A DNA stretch of 64,000 nt from Larus michahellis. Its lineage: Eukaryota > Chordata > Aves > Charadriiformes > Laridae. The position numbers and the translations under genes are program-made. Positions within the stretch are counted from its first letter, which is position 1; every line of letters begins with the position of its first letter. The stretch lies in NCBI RefSeq assembly GCF_964199755.1, contig NC_133899.1:124001-188000 (forward strand), in the 5' to 3' direction. The notes beneath the pieces are model-generated. The model saw nothing but the letters and a program-made list of their open reading frames with translations, did no database searches and was not told the origin of the DNA. This document shows, in pieces, positions 1-14,100 of the stretch.

Positions 1-1367
1 TAACAGTAACAGTCCCTCCAGGTAACCTGTCCAGACTCAGTTAGGAATGTTTTTTTATTTACTTTGTGTTACACAATAGGCACCTGTGAGAACCATCTTT
101 TTCTGTTTGCTTTCTTCTAAGAGTATTAGGAATGCCTATATGTCATCGTCTTAACACTGATGGAGAACTGCTAGGAACAGGAAAGAAAAAGAAAGGGCAC
201 ATTGTCTCATATGTTCATGATGAGATGTCATATCCCTGCTGGAAAAATAGGGCCTTGAACCTTCAGTATTAATGCAAAAATGATAACTTGTTAACAGATA
301 AACAAAAATCTAATCTGTTAATGGCTGTGCTCCTCTCGTAGGCTGAGTTTATTGCATAGACCACTAACTCTTGACATCCTTCCCTCCTCATCCAGAAGTT
401 TATCTACTACTCACCAATTCCCTTCTATTTCAAGTACTGCCTGCAACTCTTCCCAGTTCCACTCTTGGGTAAAAAGCCACAATCTTTTTCCCTATCGCTC
501 ACATTCACTCTGCATCTTTCAATTCACTAGCCTTTTCTCAGTCTTGGGGAGTCAGAGAAGGGTGAGCTGAGGAGGCGTCATTTGTGCAACTGACTGATGT
601 CAGCTGCGTGTTTCATCTGTAGATAGATGGCTGGAGCAGTTGTACTGGCCAAGTAATTGCTTGGGTTTCTTTTTCAAAATACAGACATTGCCCTAAAGAC
701 CACAACGGCTTAGACTGTAAAGGGCCACGTGCCTATTCCCTTTAAGAAAATTTTCGTTTGATCAAACATTCAAAACCTTATCCACTGAAAAAGCACTAGT
801 TTCTGGCTAACTTGTAATTTATTGCCTATGCATTTTGGTACTAGCACTACTTCAGGTCATCACTTTTTAACAATATAGAAAACAAAGCTTTTACTCCCCA
901 AAACAACCTGGATCTCCAAGAAACAGTCCAAAAAGCACAAGCTTGACAGCCTTAAGACCAACTGAACATTCCCGACTACACCAGGGGGAGGGAGAAATGA
1001 GGTTGCTCACACAAGCAGGAAGACATTAACGCAGCTGCAATCAAGGAAGGTGCTATCAGGCATCAATAATGGGTGATTCAGAACCTGAAATACATTCAGT
1101 GACTAATTTCCAATAAAATAAGGAAGCATTCTGACAAATGCGTTTGTGAAGAAGTAACAAAAACCTAGACGCTCTGCAGAGAGCCCAGGATCATTTTGGT
1201 AACCCACAAGTCAACTGCTTTTCATATATCTTCATTTTTGTATTTTAATTTCCACGCAGACTTAAAAGTGTTAGCTTTTATTAATCCGTGTTTATGTGAG
1301 GTTCTAATCGTTACCATTTGCAACTGTCACGATCCAAGCAAACCATTTCTCTTCTTCCCCCTTCAAG
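1..1367 (+). other. GABARAPL2: GABARAPL2 last intron (3' part)
   Basis: This stretch precedes the terminal GABARAPL2 exon and ends in a good acceptor: a pyrimidine-rich run at about 1346-1364 followed by AG at 1366-1367. I looked for the preceding GABARAPL2 exons, which encode the central ubiquitin-like fold, and did not find them, so they should lie to the left of the window. No repeat, RNA gene or other coding exon is recognisable. The sequence is AT-rich and unique-looking. Confidence 0.7.
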
Positions 1368-1458
1368 CTTAACTATGGGACAACTTTATGAGAAGGAAAA
1401 GGATGAGGATGGATTCTTGTACGTTGCCTACAGTGGAGAGAACACATTTGGTTTCTGA
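1368..1458 (+). CDS. GABARAPL2: GABARAPL2 terminal coding exon (partial gene)
   Basis: The exon encodes the last 29 residues of an ATG8-family protein plus TGA at 1456-1458. The reading [20 protein letters not shown] followed by a short tail ending in NTFGF is the C-terminus of GABARAPL2 (GATE-16). The first base completes a serine codon split by the upstream intron. ATG8 proteins are ubiquitin-like; ATG4 cleaves after the C-terminal glycine, which is then conjugated to phosphatidylethanolamine on autophagosomal membranes. The Gly-Phe end seen here fits that processing. GABARAPL2 also works in intra-Golgi traffic. Upstream exons are outside the window. The gene converges on ADAT1, as in human. 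The exon contains nothing unexpected, and the identification is firm because this tail is highly conserved and distinct from GABARAP and GABARAPL1. Confidence 0.93.
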
Positions 1459-1723
1459 ATGGTGGGTCTTGGCTACTATTCCATCCTGCTGTGTATCTTG
1501 TAAATAGCTGATCATTTTCTGTTCTGACATCCACAGAAGTTCCTTCTATATACATGCATTTGTAACTGGATTTATTTCTTAATATATTGCTAGGTCTTGT
1601 TTTATTAGACTGTTAAATTATCAAAAGAAAGTTCTGTTGTTTCTGTGCATTTTTTTTTTCTCATGGCTATGAATTCCCAGAGCCTCACTCCTTTGGGGGA
1701 TACACTTGACATCACTGATAAAT

Positions 1724-1729
1724 AATAAA
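1724..1729 (+). terminator. GABARAPL2: Candidate GABARAPL2 poly(A) signal
   Basis: This AATAAA hexamer lies about 265 bases after the GABARAPL2 stop codon. Further AATAAA hexamers follow at 1799-1804 and 1922-1927, so alternative 3' ends are plausible. Which one is used cannot be told from sequence alone. Confidence 0.45.
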
Positions 1730-2544
1730 GCAAAGTAGTTGGACTACTAAAACATGAAAAGAAGAATATGCATTTATTCTGTTTTGAGGTGTTAGTTTAA
1801 TAAAACCATTAAATTAGTATTGGGAACACTGGATTTGCTAGCTTATCATAAGCAGGAGCAAGATGCTGATCATGTTGAATTGAGCTAATATGTTCCTCTT
1901 TCTCAATTAACAAACAAGTACAATAAAAATTCCTATCACAAACAGGCAGTGCTGTCATTTCTTTACCTTAATTTTGGCCATAAGTTATACATCACTTTTA
2001 CTAGACATGATACAGCTGCTTATATTATTTACTAGACACTGTACAGCTTCTCAGCCTTTAGCATGTGGATGATGGGAGAAGATACAAGGATCTGGCTGTA
2101 GGTTCCAAACCAAATAGCTTCAGAGCTACTCGATTTCATCAGAAGAGCTACGCCTGTCCACAGCCTAGCAGTGGAGGAGTAAATAGCTTGGGCTTTGGGA
2201 AGCAGGACCTAGGTGACAAAAACATAGCATGGAAGGGAAGGGGACTTAAAGAAGGAATGATACAAATAGGAAATCAGAGAGCTGGAGAACTGGAAGGTTC
2301 TCCTTTTGTACATGAGTTGTTGCGGACAGAAATAACTGGTAAGTTCAGATTAAGAGAGTTGCATGAGCAGCTCTTAAAAAAATAAAAGCAGTAGTCAGGT
2401 TACAGGTATATACATGTTCTTTCCAAGTAAAAATTCTGTAGATATTGTAAGGACATTACAAAACCAATTATGTGAAAGAACAGCTTTACTATACAGCTGA
2501 GTGCTGCGGTTGACACACCTGAGTGACAGGAAGCTATCAAAGAG

Positions 2545-3341
2545 GACAAGCTCAAGAAGTGGGCCCATGTGAACCTCACGAGGTTCAACAAGGCCAAGTT
2601 GCAGGGTCCTGCACCTGGGTCAGGGCAACCCCCGGTATCAACACAGGCTAGGGGATGAAGGGATTGAGATCAGCCCTGCAGAGAAGGACCTGGGGGTACT
2701 GGTCAGTGAAAAGCTGGACGTGAGCCAACAATGTGTGCTCTCAGCCCAGAAAGCCAGTTGTACCCTGGGCTGCATCAAAAGAAGCATGGCCAGCAGGGCA
2801 AGAGAGGTGATTCTGTCCCTCTGCTGTGCTCTGGTGAGACCCCACCTGCAGTACCGTGTCCAGCTCTGGGGCCCTCAGTACAGGAAAGGCATGGACCTGT
2901 TGGAGCAGGTCCAGAGGAGGCCACAAAAATGATCCAAGGGCTGGAGCCCCTCTGCTGTGAGGACAGGCTGAGAGAGCTGGGGTTGTTCAGCCTGGAGAAG
3001 AGAAGGCTCCAGGGAGACCTTATAGCAGCCTTTCAGTGCTTAAAGGGGGCTTATAAGAAAGATGGGGACAAACTTTTTAGCAGGGCCTGTAGCAATAGGA
3101 CAAGGGGTAAACTAAAAAGAGGGTAGATTCAGACTAGGTATAAGGAAGAAATTTTTTTATAATGAGGGTGGTGAAACACTAGAACAGGCTGCCCAGAGAG
3201 GTGGTAGAAGCCCCCTCCCTGGAAACATTCAAGGTCAGGTTGGACGGGGCTCTGAGAAAGCTGACCTAGTTGAAGATGTCCCAGCTCATTGCAGGAGGGC
3301 TGGACAAGGTGACCTTTAAAGGTCCATTTTATGATTCTACT
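2545..3341 (+). mobile_element. CR1 LINE, 5'-truncated, + orientation
   Basis: About 0.8 kb matches the 3' part of an avian CR1 element. It contains the recurring phrases for the end of the reverse-transcriptase ORF (the tract around 2590-2960 resembling '[13 protein letters not shown]...LLEQVQRR') and the conserved 3' tail near 3190-3341 with 'GAACAGGCTGCCCAGAGAGG' and 'GGTCCATTTTATGATTCTAC'. The ORF is broken by frameshifts and stops, so it is inactive. It sits in the interval between GABARAPL2 and ADAT1. Divergence from the copies at 32 and 52 kb shows it is older. Confidence 0.9.
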
Positions 3342-6300
3342 TAGTTGAGGCAGACAAGTAGAATTAGAAATGCTGCATGCAAGACAAAGAATTCAAGATC
3401 AGTTCCTCCAGTTTATGAGCGCTATTGCCAAAACACGTACACAGCCCAGCAAAAGTAGAGGCTTTGCCACAAAACCAAAAAAAGCTGTTATTCATGAGGC
3501 TCTCAACTTCTCTCCAAATGGGCTTACCATAGTTACACAGCTACCTCTACCCACAGGCAAGGAGGCAAACTTGTGGCTCTGAACAAGGTGGGCACATGCA
3601 GAAAAAACACCTAATGGACCTAATTGCACAGTACTGGAGTTCACGCTTTGATATTAAAGAATAACACTGGGTTGGAAAAGTAGCATTGCTTTGAACTTCG
3701 TAAAGCAGCAAGGAAACGCTAATTACATTTTAGATTCCTAATAAAAGTTTAACTTAATTTTCTTGCTACATGGTACAGGAGAGTTTAATTTTTAAAATGT
3801 TTCCAGTCACAGTGGAAATTTGTCACTTTCCAAGCTTAAATCAAATTCATACTAACCCAAGCTCCCATGAAGTCGCTTTATGCCTAGAATTATGTTTGGC
3901 TCTAGAGCCATCCACAGGGACTGGCAGACGGACTCCAAAATGAGAAGGTAGGAGCCTGTGAAATGTTGACACTACTCTATTGCTGAGGCTTGTCCCAGTA
4001 GCAGTGCAGCACGTGCTCACTGCTTCTGAAAATGTGCTGTTGATTTCAGTAAGCCTTTATTATTCAGAATAGCACAGCAATGTATAGCACTGCTTTAGTA
4101 AACATTCCGTCATTGCTTCCATCATGAATTCCTTCCACCAGCACCCTTTCCATGCATTTAGTATTAATGTTTACTCTTAACATAATTTTTGATTCAAAAT
4201 GAAGAAAAGCAGTTTTATCTGTGATTTCTTTTTATTACCCTTTAAAATTGTGAAATGTTCTGTTGGTTATATCTATGGTTATCAAGTAATACTTTTTGCT
4301 AACTGTTAACAAGAGAGTAAGAAGTGTAACTTACAACTGCTAAATAAAGCTAATTACATGCTAGCACATAGATATACCAAAACATAACAAGAGAAGATGA
4401 AGTTTTATTTCCAATGTTAGGATCTAGATGACTTTTGGAATACCGTTCATAAGCCTCTAAAAAAACCCACCTAACCGCTCTCTTTAACATGTCTGTAATT
4501 ATTAGTTTAGATTTAGAAGCCCAGGTACGCAAATAATTCCAGAGAATGCAAGGATAAGTGTTCTACAGCAGTAACTTTACTTTACATCTGCAGATGCGCT
4601 CAAAATGGCAATAAAACATCAAAAGGTTTCCTTTTGAAACACACAGATGAAATGCGGCCCCTTAGATGATAATAGAGTCGCTCTTGTAAAGTTATGAAAG
4701 GCATTTGGGTCCCACATGATCTTCACTTTCTGTTAACCCTGCAGGACTGGGAAGGCATTTCAAGTTACACACTGAACAGGAAACAAAGAAATACCTCAGT
4801 ATTCCCACAGCAACACTTCTACATCACCTATCTTTAAGCTAACTTGAAATGACATCTCTGATATAACCAAACCAGTACTAGATGAATTTAGATGGTCTTT
4901 CTTGCTTCCACCTGTAAACCACCGCTGCAACCCTCTTATTTTCATAATGACATTATCAAATTCTTGGGATGGTTATGCTTTGAGAGAAAGAACTGCTGGG
5001 CCCCTCAACTACATTTGGCTCCCAATTTTACCCCAACACACTTCTTTCTTCCTTACCAACAGTAGCTTCCCAGAAGTAACTCACACTTCATTTCCATAAT
5101 CACGCCTCCAGCATTTTCTCCAGGTATGGTTTCATACCCAGCTAATGCTTGTAACAAGTGCAAGGAAGCCTGGCTCTACCTCTTTCTGTCCTCCGCAGCA
5201 CAGCCCTACCTCTTCCTTTCCTCTAGCGCTTACTGGGCTTCCTGCAAAGATGATTTAACTCCTAGTGAAAAGCTACACCTTGTTTTGGGCTCACTTTATA
5301 AACTTTGTACTATCTACAAAGACAGTAATTTAAATAGTCTTCAATTTACTCTGAACATACCAAAATCCATTAGTGCTCCAGCCTGTGTAAGGTGAGCAGT
5401 GCAAGCACACTGCGAAGATCAAAACCTTGCTTTTTCAAAGGCAGTGGAACACTAGCATGTTGTCTCATGGAAGTGCAGCCTCCAGCTCAGACAGTTTACT
5501 GCTACGCTTGAATAAAAACACTTGTTCCTATGCTCTGGTTTTGACTTCCTTGAAGATAAGCAGGTGGTGTGCCCTGCCTTCTTACTGTGATTGAAGACAG
5601 AATGATTTCTCTAATATTGAAGCTGTTAAAGACATCCCACTCAAAATAAGGATTACACTTTCTTTGTTCGGTTAAATGGGGACCATTGGTCCCCATATTA
5701 GTTTGGGAAAGTCAAGGACCAACCTGGACAATATAAATATGCTCTTGGAGAGCATTTTACACATGCCTTGGGAATTTCAGTGCCGTCATGCTCTGCTGCT
5801 CCCATCACCAATTGTTTGGTTGTCCCCATTAACCATTCCTGTCATTTTGGAATTAAACAGATGCAGCGTTTAAATACTTATTTTCAGTCCCAGAAATGCT
5901 ACCCATTGAGTATAAGATCCTGCAGGCTTAGCCCCGCACAGCCTTTTAAATGCTGCTTTGTTTTATCTCCTTCCCTCTCTTCGCATATTCATTGACTCAC
6001 TCTGGGCTTAAGGATGACCTCAACTCCATCCAAAATGTGAGGTTTAACACCAGTGTTCAGCACCTCTAAAACTATTAGTTTTAAACCTGACAAGCAGCAG
6101 AAAGCAGCAGTCTGCAGGTCACAAGTATTTTACAAATGCCAGGAAAATCTGACCAGGAACAATCTCTCCTAGCAGCCAGGCTCAAATTTTAGAAAAGAGT
6201 TAAAAGAATTTACATCATATAACTGCTCATCTGAAAAGCAGTCTGCTGCCAAGACTACAGAACAACCAGCCTTATGTAACCCGTTTTAATATTGCAGCCA

Positions 6301-8156
6301 GATAGGAAATGGGAACATTCCAGTCTGGTCGGCAGGTTCACTACAGACCTTTTTGATTAACAAAGGGAAACTAGGTGCATTAAGGTATAGTTTCTGCAGG
6401 ATTTCAGGGAAGGACAAAGGTAAATTTCAGGAGCCTGGAAATTTACTGGCTGTCCGTTTTGGTACACTACAGGAGTCTGCCCTTGGAATGCTATTTGCTC
6501 AATTACAGTAACTGCTACCATTTCCTCTTCAGCAGTTCACCCTGTATCCCATCCGCAACGGCATCTGGCCATTTTTCATCCTCTGATGACTCACGCAAGT
6601 CTCTGTTCTCCATAATCCCCTGCCCTCTACAAACGTGTACAACTTCCCCCCTCACCAATACAACTGGTCTTTCTGCATGTTAGTGCTGGATTTGAGAGGA
6701 CAGGCTTATACGCACAGAATTTAAGTTCTTTGTTACTTCTTCGACAAGTAAGAGAGAGCTATTCTTGTTTGACAAGTCAATCCAAGTGTGAAGTAAAACG
6801 ATTTGCTGTAATCAATTCTTAGAATGCAACATGATATGTACTGCTCAGTCCCGTCTGTAGCTCAGTAGGTTGACTGTAGAGGCTGTTCGGAGAACCACTG
6901 TGCCCGTTTTTCAAATCCAAAACTATAGTAAGGTACCAAAGAAGAGAAAACTCAATCACTAAAGAATTCTTAAGTTCTAAATTATCCACTTCTTTCATCC
7001 TGCCATTGCCTTGTCCAAATATTTTATGATTTGTAGTATACAATAGAAAAAGTTCAAAAAGCGAGTGTGCTCACTAGCAGTTACATAGTCCTGAACTTAC
7101 TCACAGAAAGCAATAAACGGAAAGTTTAAGGAGAATTACCCGCTGCTTTCCCCCAGCTTTCAATATCGGCTGTTTTGCCATGCAGATGTTATTTGGTAAT
7201 ACAGCATAAAGGCAAAAACTGCCAGAGACTCCTTCCAGAACCCCCCAGAGCATTTCCACCTTTGCCAGGCTATTAACGAACACTTGCCAGGAAACGGTGA
7301 CATAAATGGCTAAAGGCATCCCTGCTTTTAATTAACCATGTATCACAGGGGGGACAGGGGGATGGGCAGTGGTTGAAACACTGAAAAGTACGTAAATGTT
7401 TGCCTAGAATTACACAGTATTGACAGGTTTGAACCGCGTAATTCAGGAGGTTTCTTTCCTGCCCACAGAAGCAAAGCAGTTGAAGGGGTATCCAGCAAAT
7501 TCCTGAAATTACAAGAGATGTGCGCGATATCATTTGACACAGCCTTCTCCCCAGCACTCTTCTGCTTCGGCTGTATTTAGGAAAATGGAAGCTTATACAA
7601 AGGACTCCCAGAAAAAAGACCCTTTAGCAGGACTAGTATTTCCAGTTAGAAGCATTGAGGCTGGGGGACACAGAAAATTCTTCTAGGCACCAGACAAGGA
7701 GAGCCAAGAATTATAAAAATATTACTTACTATACATTAGGGTTGTCCCAGCAACACAAAACCAACCATAACATTATGAAGAGTGGAAGAAAAAAGCAGCA
7801 CTAAAATTTTACGATGACAGCATTTCTTCCACAGCACTGCTTCAATTTCAGCTGATATTCAGCCATAGTCCATTGCAAAGGAAGTACAGATCATATCCTC
7901 AGATAACAGAGGATAGCACATCACTGCTGCTTTTCTTTTGGAGGTATACGGTATCATGCAATGATCCTTTCCTGTATTTCAATAAAAAGGGGACTTCAAC
8001 TCAATCAAAACAAAGACTTCTCTAAATTGCTTTCCTTTTCGCTGCTGTCTCCTTACAGCACATAAACTAGAGGATATCTCTTCCTGGCCCTTGAACTGCA
8101 GAGGTATCTGCTGTGCACCGGGGCTTATTGCTGGATTTACATAGCCACATGTATTC
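3342..8156. other. Intergenic / ADAT1 3' flank
   Basis: No coding exon, RNA gene or recognisable transposon was found here. Part of it must be the 3' UTR of ADAT1, which reads leftwards from 8157. Candidate minus-strand poly(A) hexamers are ATTAAA at 7332-7327 and AATAAA at 4409-4404, 4236-4231 and 4061-4056. I cannot choose between them. The open frames here are short, lack codon structure and show no family resemblance. Confidence 0.55.
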
Positions 8157-11100
8157 TCATGTGAACTGCAGGTATTCCTTGGCATTCTTGACCCAACCCG
8201 GCAGGGCTTGGCTACGCAGCACTTTCCAGGCTTCTTGATAATTTAATGCAGCTTCCTTGTAGTCCCCGTAGGTTTCTAGAGTCTTCATCCTGACAGAAAA
8301 TGCACAACAACAAAAACATTTCTATTACCCTATTGGATGTAATGTCACAAAATAAAAAAAACCCACCCCAATCAAACATCTAAGAACATGATGATGCCTT
8401 ATGAGCTCTTTCATGCTACTAAGTGAAATTCTCTTGAGGTTCTAGGGAGACTTGGAGAGGCCCAGGCCCTGAAGCTCGTGTATGCAGACACTGTCAGCAG
8501 TCTTACAAAAGCAAGCAAATCACCTCCTCTACCATGCTTCATGCACACTCTCCTCCAGAGACAGAGGTGTCAGTGTCTGACTGTGTGAATATAGGTTACA
8601 AAAAACTCCCACGATAGCAAAAAATGTTGAAGCAAAGCAGAAAACGTGGCTAGAGAGAGGTGCTTTGAATTGGGTAGAAGTAGCCTTATTTTGCTAGAAG
8701 AATGGATAGGATTGTTGTCTGGAAAGGAAGGGGCCAAGGACGAACAGAATAGTTCTTCTTTTCCAACATAAAATAAGGGGGAAGAGTGAGACAAAGGAGG
8801 AAATGTTTTTTTTTTAATCTTCTTCCTAAAGCAAAAGAGACTCAGCAGTTCTGGTACTCCGTTCCCCCTCCTCACGTAGCACCTGCTCCCCACAATCTCA
8901 GCAGAAACATTGGTCACTCTGCTGACTGCCTTATACCATTGATTTTCAAAACAGGGAAATTCAGGTCTACAGTATCTGAACACGAGTGCCTCTAAGACAA
9001 TTTCATCAAGACTTTTTTCCTTTCCTTGCTTTCCTTTCCCAGCCTCTTTCGTCTCCCTTTGCCAAACAGTCTGTCAGCCGCATGTGGCACATGTTTATAG
9101 ATTCGACCCAATACGAAGGGAAGATCATAGGCAATATGACCTTTGTCGAGAAAGAGGAAGAGCCAAACTACTACAGGAACCCTAACCTAAAAAGTCTGAG
9201 AACCTCTGCAGAACCTTCCAGAACAGGCTTTCATGCTCAAAGGCAATATTTATCACCACTACCACCACCCCCCAAAAGAACCCCCAACAAACGTAACAGC
9301 AGACCATCAGAAGCTGTATTTCAGGCATTCAGCTATAAATGTATTTCTAGAACACTGTGACATGCATAGCAAGCTGTGAGATATTCTCTATCCTGCAGAC
9401 CTTAGATTCAATAGTGCAAGCGTGGAAAACCTGTCTATGCCATTGCTGAACATGGGAGATGTTACACCCTCTTACAAACCTGCCTGCACCCTTGTCACAG
9501 CTAATCCATTTTGCTGTCTTTACCTCTTTCACATTAATCAAACTCTGTGACTGAAGTCTGTAACTAACCTCTGAGCTGTTCTGGAAAGTTCCACAAAAGG
9601 GCTCACTGCAACTCCACTCCACCTGGCCAGTGGAACAGTCACAGAACCCCCATTAATGGTGGATCGTGGTTTAGGAGCATCACTGAACAGGCAAAAGACC
9701 AGCAACTACCTGCATAAGCAGCATTCAGGAAACAACACAGGTCTAAGAAGGGCGAAGGTCAACCCACCACAACCAACTCCAAATCTCTAGCATAAGCAAG
9801 CTGTTCCTCTGTCAGGAACTCCAACATGTACCTCAGACACGGTACAAACCACCTGCACCTTCTCATCCACCTCAAAACCATTCTCTAGGGAGCAACATGC
9901 ATGCTTACACTCAAGGTCATATGACCGAATCATGCTTTGTGAAGAAATTATCTCATGCTAGCGTGCTTCTTGCACCGCTAGAAGTAGGTCTGACATACTT
10001 GTTTAAGATTTTGACCCTGCCCTTCTTCACTATAAATGCATCTAATCACTTATACTTGTCCTTTATCATAGAATAACTAATATCAGATGCTGTTTACATC
10101 TTCAAAACACAGCTACTTCTACTTAGGAGGTCACAGATCAAAAAAGAATTATACAACACAGATTTTTGGACTGCCTCAATCTTGTTAAGGGTGTTCCCTT
10201 GCATTTGTTGTGGATGCACATAGATAGATCCTGATAGATGTATTCTACCTGCCACTAAGCCAAGAGAAAGACTCCAATGCCTAGCTGTTCTTCATTTCTT
10301 ACTTGCTAAATTTTGCTCTTTTTCTTTCCTAAACCTGCTGGCAATTCAAAAGCTCTTCAGCTCGTATCCGGCCGTCTGATTCAATTTAACTAGAACACAT
10401 ATGGGATTTTTCTAACCTAGATTACTCCAACAGACCTTTGTTTGGAACCTGTTACAGTAGACAGTAAGGGAAAACATAGCTAGCACAAAAGCAGACAGAC
10501 AGCAAGGGGCAGCTCAGTATTTTCACTCTTGCAGCAGCTCCAAGAGCACACGTGACCACAGCCTCCTGGGGTCTCACTCTCCAAGCAGACAACATCACTA
10601 CAGGATTTAACAGCAGATGCAACAGAAAGTTGCATTTTAAACAGCTTCCTCAAATAGCTGCCAAAATCAAATAGATTTATTTAATTCATGCTCAACGTCT
10701 GCACTAAGCTTCTAATAAATTTTCAACATACATACAGGAAAAATGCCTTCCAATTCAAAGCACATTAACATCCCCCAAAAACCTCACATGATCTGACTGT
10801 ATCTCAGTTTTGGTTGGGCCATTAAGGCTCTGAGCTTTAGTAATGAAGAACCTGTGACATTTTTTTGGCAGAAGTGAACAACTAGTTTGCTGCCCCAGGC
10901 AAAGTCCAGTACAATCATAAGATCTCCAGCCTATCCAGGTTTGCCTGACTACATTCCTTTTGTGTTTCCTTTTACTGTTTCAATCTTGCCCTTATGCTAT
11001 TGTGTGAGAGAGACACAGAGTGATTCCAATGGCTGTGCGCCAGAGACGTGAGAGGTGATCCACAGATTTCATTCTGAAAAGTATCACGCTCTTGGAAAAA

Positions 11101-14100
11101 GCCTTACCCAAATCACCATCATGCTTGAGAATATTTGTGTGCTCAGCCACGTGCAAAGCTGAGCAGAAATGGGCTCACAAGCAAAGCAGCCCCCAAAGAA
11201 GAGGGATACACTGCTGCAATACTTCATTCTCAGCCACAAACCCTACCTTTAACCCTATATTCAGTTTCAAACATTCACATTCACCCCATAATGCACTTTT
11301 GAGATTACAGACATACCACACATGAAAAATGTTGACATAAGCATAAGGCATCAACCAAAACATTACTCTTATACAAAAACTAATGAATCACATCTAAGAG
11401 GGCAAGAGCCCACAGATCCTCAATATATACAAATCTGATGTGAATCTATAGTGATAGGGGGCCAGGAAACCACACTTGGCCTCATTCTGTTAGTATCTTC
11501 TTCTGTTAGTATCTTCTTCTATTAGTATCTTCTTCAATGCTTCAGATAAAATGCAGTCATTGCAGGCAAAACTCTGTAATTGACACCAATTGTTAAGACG
11601 ATAGAGGACAAAGTCACAGAGCGAGCTAACTCAGGGACTGAGTTCCACTCAAATACAAGTTTTAACAGTAACGTAAGGTTTTGCAGCATTTGGAAGACTG
11701 TTACTGCATTGCTGTGTCTAGCTTGGGAGATCAGATTTTCAAAACATTAGTGAAAAATTAGAATGTGAGCTTTGTGGCTTTTTCCAATGTCATCCGAGAT
11801 GTGGAAAAAAATGAATCACACAGAGGAAAAGGTGTGTAAGCTCAATACAGTAAATGGTTAAAAAATAAAGATCAAGTCTTGAGATAATTATGGCGGAAAG
11901 TATTTTCATGGGGCAGAAAATACTACTTAATAAAAGGCTCTTCAAAGACCTAACAAGCATCTGTGATGTGCAGCATAGAAAAGATTTTTAGTTAGATCAG
12001 AGGAGCTAACTGTCCCGCAGGCCACTATGCAGCGGGGTAGGATCATCATAGGAATTGTTTAATGTACAAACTTTAAAAAGAAAATTGAAAAGGGACCAGA
12101 AAATTGCAACAAAATTCTTGCCAAATGTGGTTGGTGTTTTTGTAATTGGAGAACAGCAGTAACAGTGAAACTACACCTCTTCCATGACAGTGACTTCCCT
12201 TAGGCTGACACTTACTATCATCCTCAGTCACTCCAGCAGGAAACACTTAGTGGTCGCCTGTCAGAATCCTTTTGTTTTTCACAAGCGAACATGGGCAAAA
12301 AGTCTTAAACATGAAGCCCAAGCAAAGATTCTATACTTCAGTCTAGATATTTAGATCTTAAAGCCATCTGAAAGTCCTTGCACTCCTCTGTACCACAGCC
12401 CAACTCCTCCCATTAGGTGTCACAGGAACTGGAAACATCCATACCGCAGACTGAATGGGAAATTGGAAGAAAACAATCGTAATTGTGATGGCTCCCAATT
12501 ACAATTTAAGAATAAAGAGGATCAGTCATCCGTTTAACAAGCCCAGCATGAAACTGGGGGCAGGTTTATGTTACAAAGAGTCTCCGAGATTGAAACAAAG
12601 GGTTGCACGGCCAGACACACCTTGCACAAACAGCAATGCCAGGGGACAGTACGTGGATGCCACTGTATGACAAAAGAAGGGTTTCACTTCCTCGGGTGAT
12701 GAACGAGGCATGTCTTTTTTCTACCAGCAGGGGGGGGAAAAAAAAAAAAAAACCCACACACCACAAAACAAACCCACAACAATGCAAAAAACTTCCTTTG
12801 CCATATTACCACCAAGTGATCTGCAAACAATAATAATACTGCAGAGACTGTTACACAACAATTCACATTAACAATGGCACAACACTGCCCAACAGTGTGC
12901 CATCATTCCTTTTACAGTGAGCATAGAAAACACAAAAAAGAAAAAAAAGTGAATTTATGTATGAGTAATTTCAAAACATTTACAAAAAACAATGTGAGAG
13001 GGAGTCAACAAAAGAGGATGAAGTACGGCAGGTGGAGGTAAGAGGTTATAAAGAAACAACATTTTAGATAGATTAGCTAGAGAGATGAGTGAGAATTTAA
13101 CTAAGGCACAGAAGACAGAGATCATAGAATTTGTCAGAAAGGAAGAAAAAGCTGGGACAGCACAATACTGCATTATCTGGTTCTTCGTGGCATTTAGATA
13201 ATGCCAGACAAACACCGCCACTGTCTCACAGTCTCAGCTGAAAGCAAATAAGCTAAATCCTGAAAAAACAACTGCTGAATGTTACACTTAGCATCTTAGC
13301 TAAGCTACACCACTACAAATTCCTAAATGTGCCTTTTAGGAGAGCCACCACAGCTCTGCCCCTGGTAGGCTCTCCACCTGTTCCAATTTAACAGTGCCCA
13401 CACTGATCCTTTGGAGAGAAGTGAAGGATGAAAGAGAAAGGCAGGCACAAAAAACAGAAGAAGCAGCTTCAGACACAGGAAAGAAGAAAAAAGACGATCA
13501 GAATCAGTATACTTGTTCCACGTGAAGCTTTAACTGCCCCCGTATCCTAGGTCTGACAGCGGACAACAGTTGATGAAGGAAGGGTTACGTAAAGAATGAT
13601 CCGTGTCCTAATATACCCTACAACTACCAAGACAAGCTGCTCAGCCAGTTTGAAAGGAATACAGAATGAGATTCCCTTGATGGAGCAGAAGGGATGGGAG
13701 GCAAGAGACCAAAAAGTGGACTAGAAGAGGCAAGGCAGGAACTTAGGGGCAAAGTGGGAAAAGGAAACTGGGTGACAGTATAGCACTAGAGCCAACATTT
13801 GTGGGAGGAGATAACAAGATGCATTTGAATAGGAAGAAAATCCTAAACAGTTAAATCCACAAGAGTTTAGAGGAAACAATTTGAGAGTGTGGGATTTCTT
13901 ATCTGAAGTCCAATCAAATTCAGTCTACAAGGAGGAAAGGAAGAAGAGGTACCAGAATATTGCGTAGAAAGGGAAAAAGAAGAAGGAAACAGGAATACAA
14001 AAACATTTTTTATTTTGCTTTTTAAGCGAAGAGTAGGATAAACAAAGACTTCAAAAGGAAAGCAACTGGATGACTGGTGAGCTAGCACCTCTACTGTATA

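Noticed and set aside
1-1367. Search for further GABARAPL2 exons
   Set aside because: No reading resembling the central ubiquitin-like segment was found, so I place those exons outside the window.
1373-1555. 60-codon minus-strand frame over the GABARAPL2 exon
   Set aside because: It is the antisense shadow of the GABARAPL2 terminal exon, whose plus-strand reading is unmistakable.
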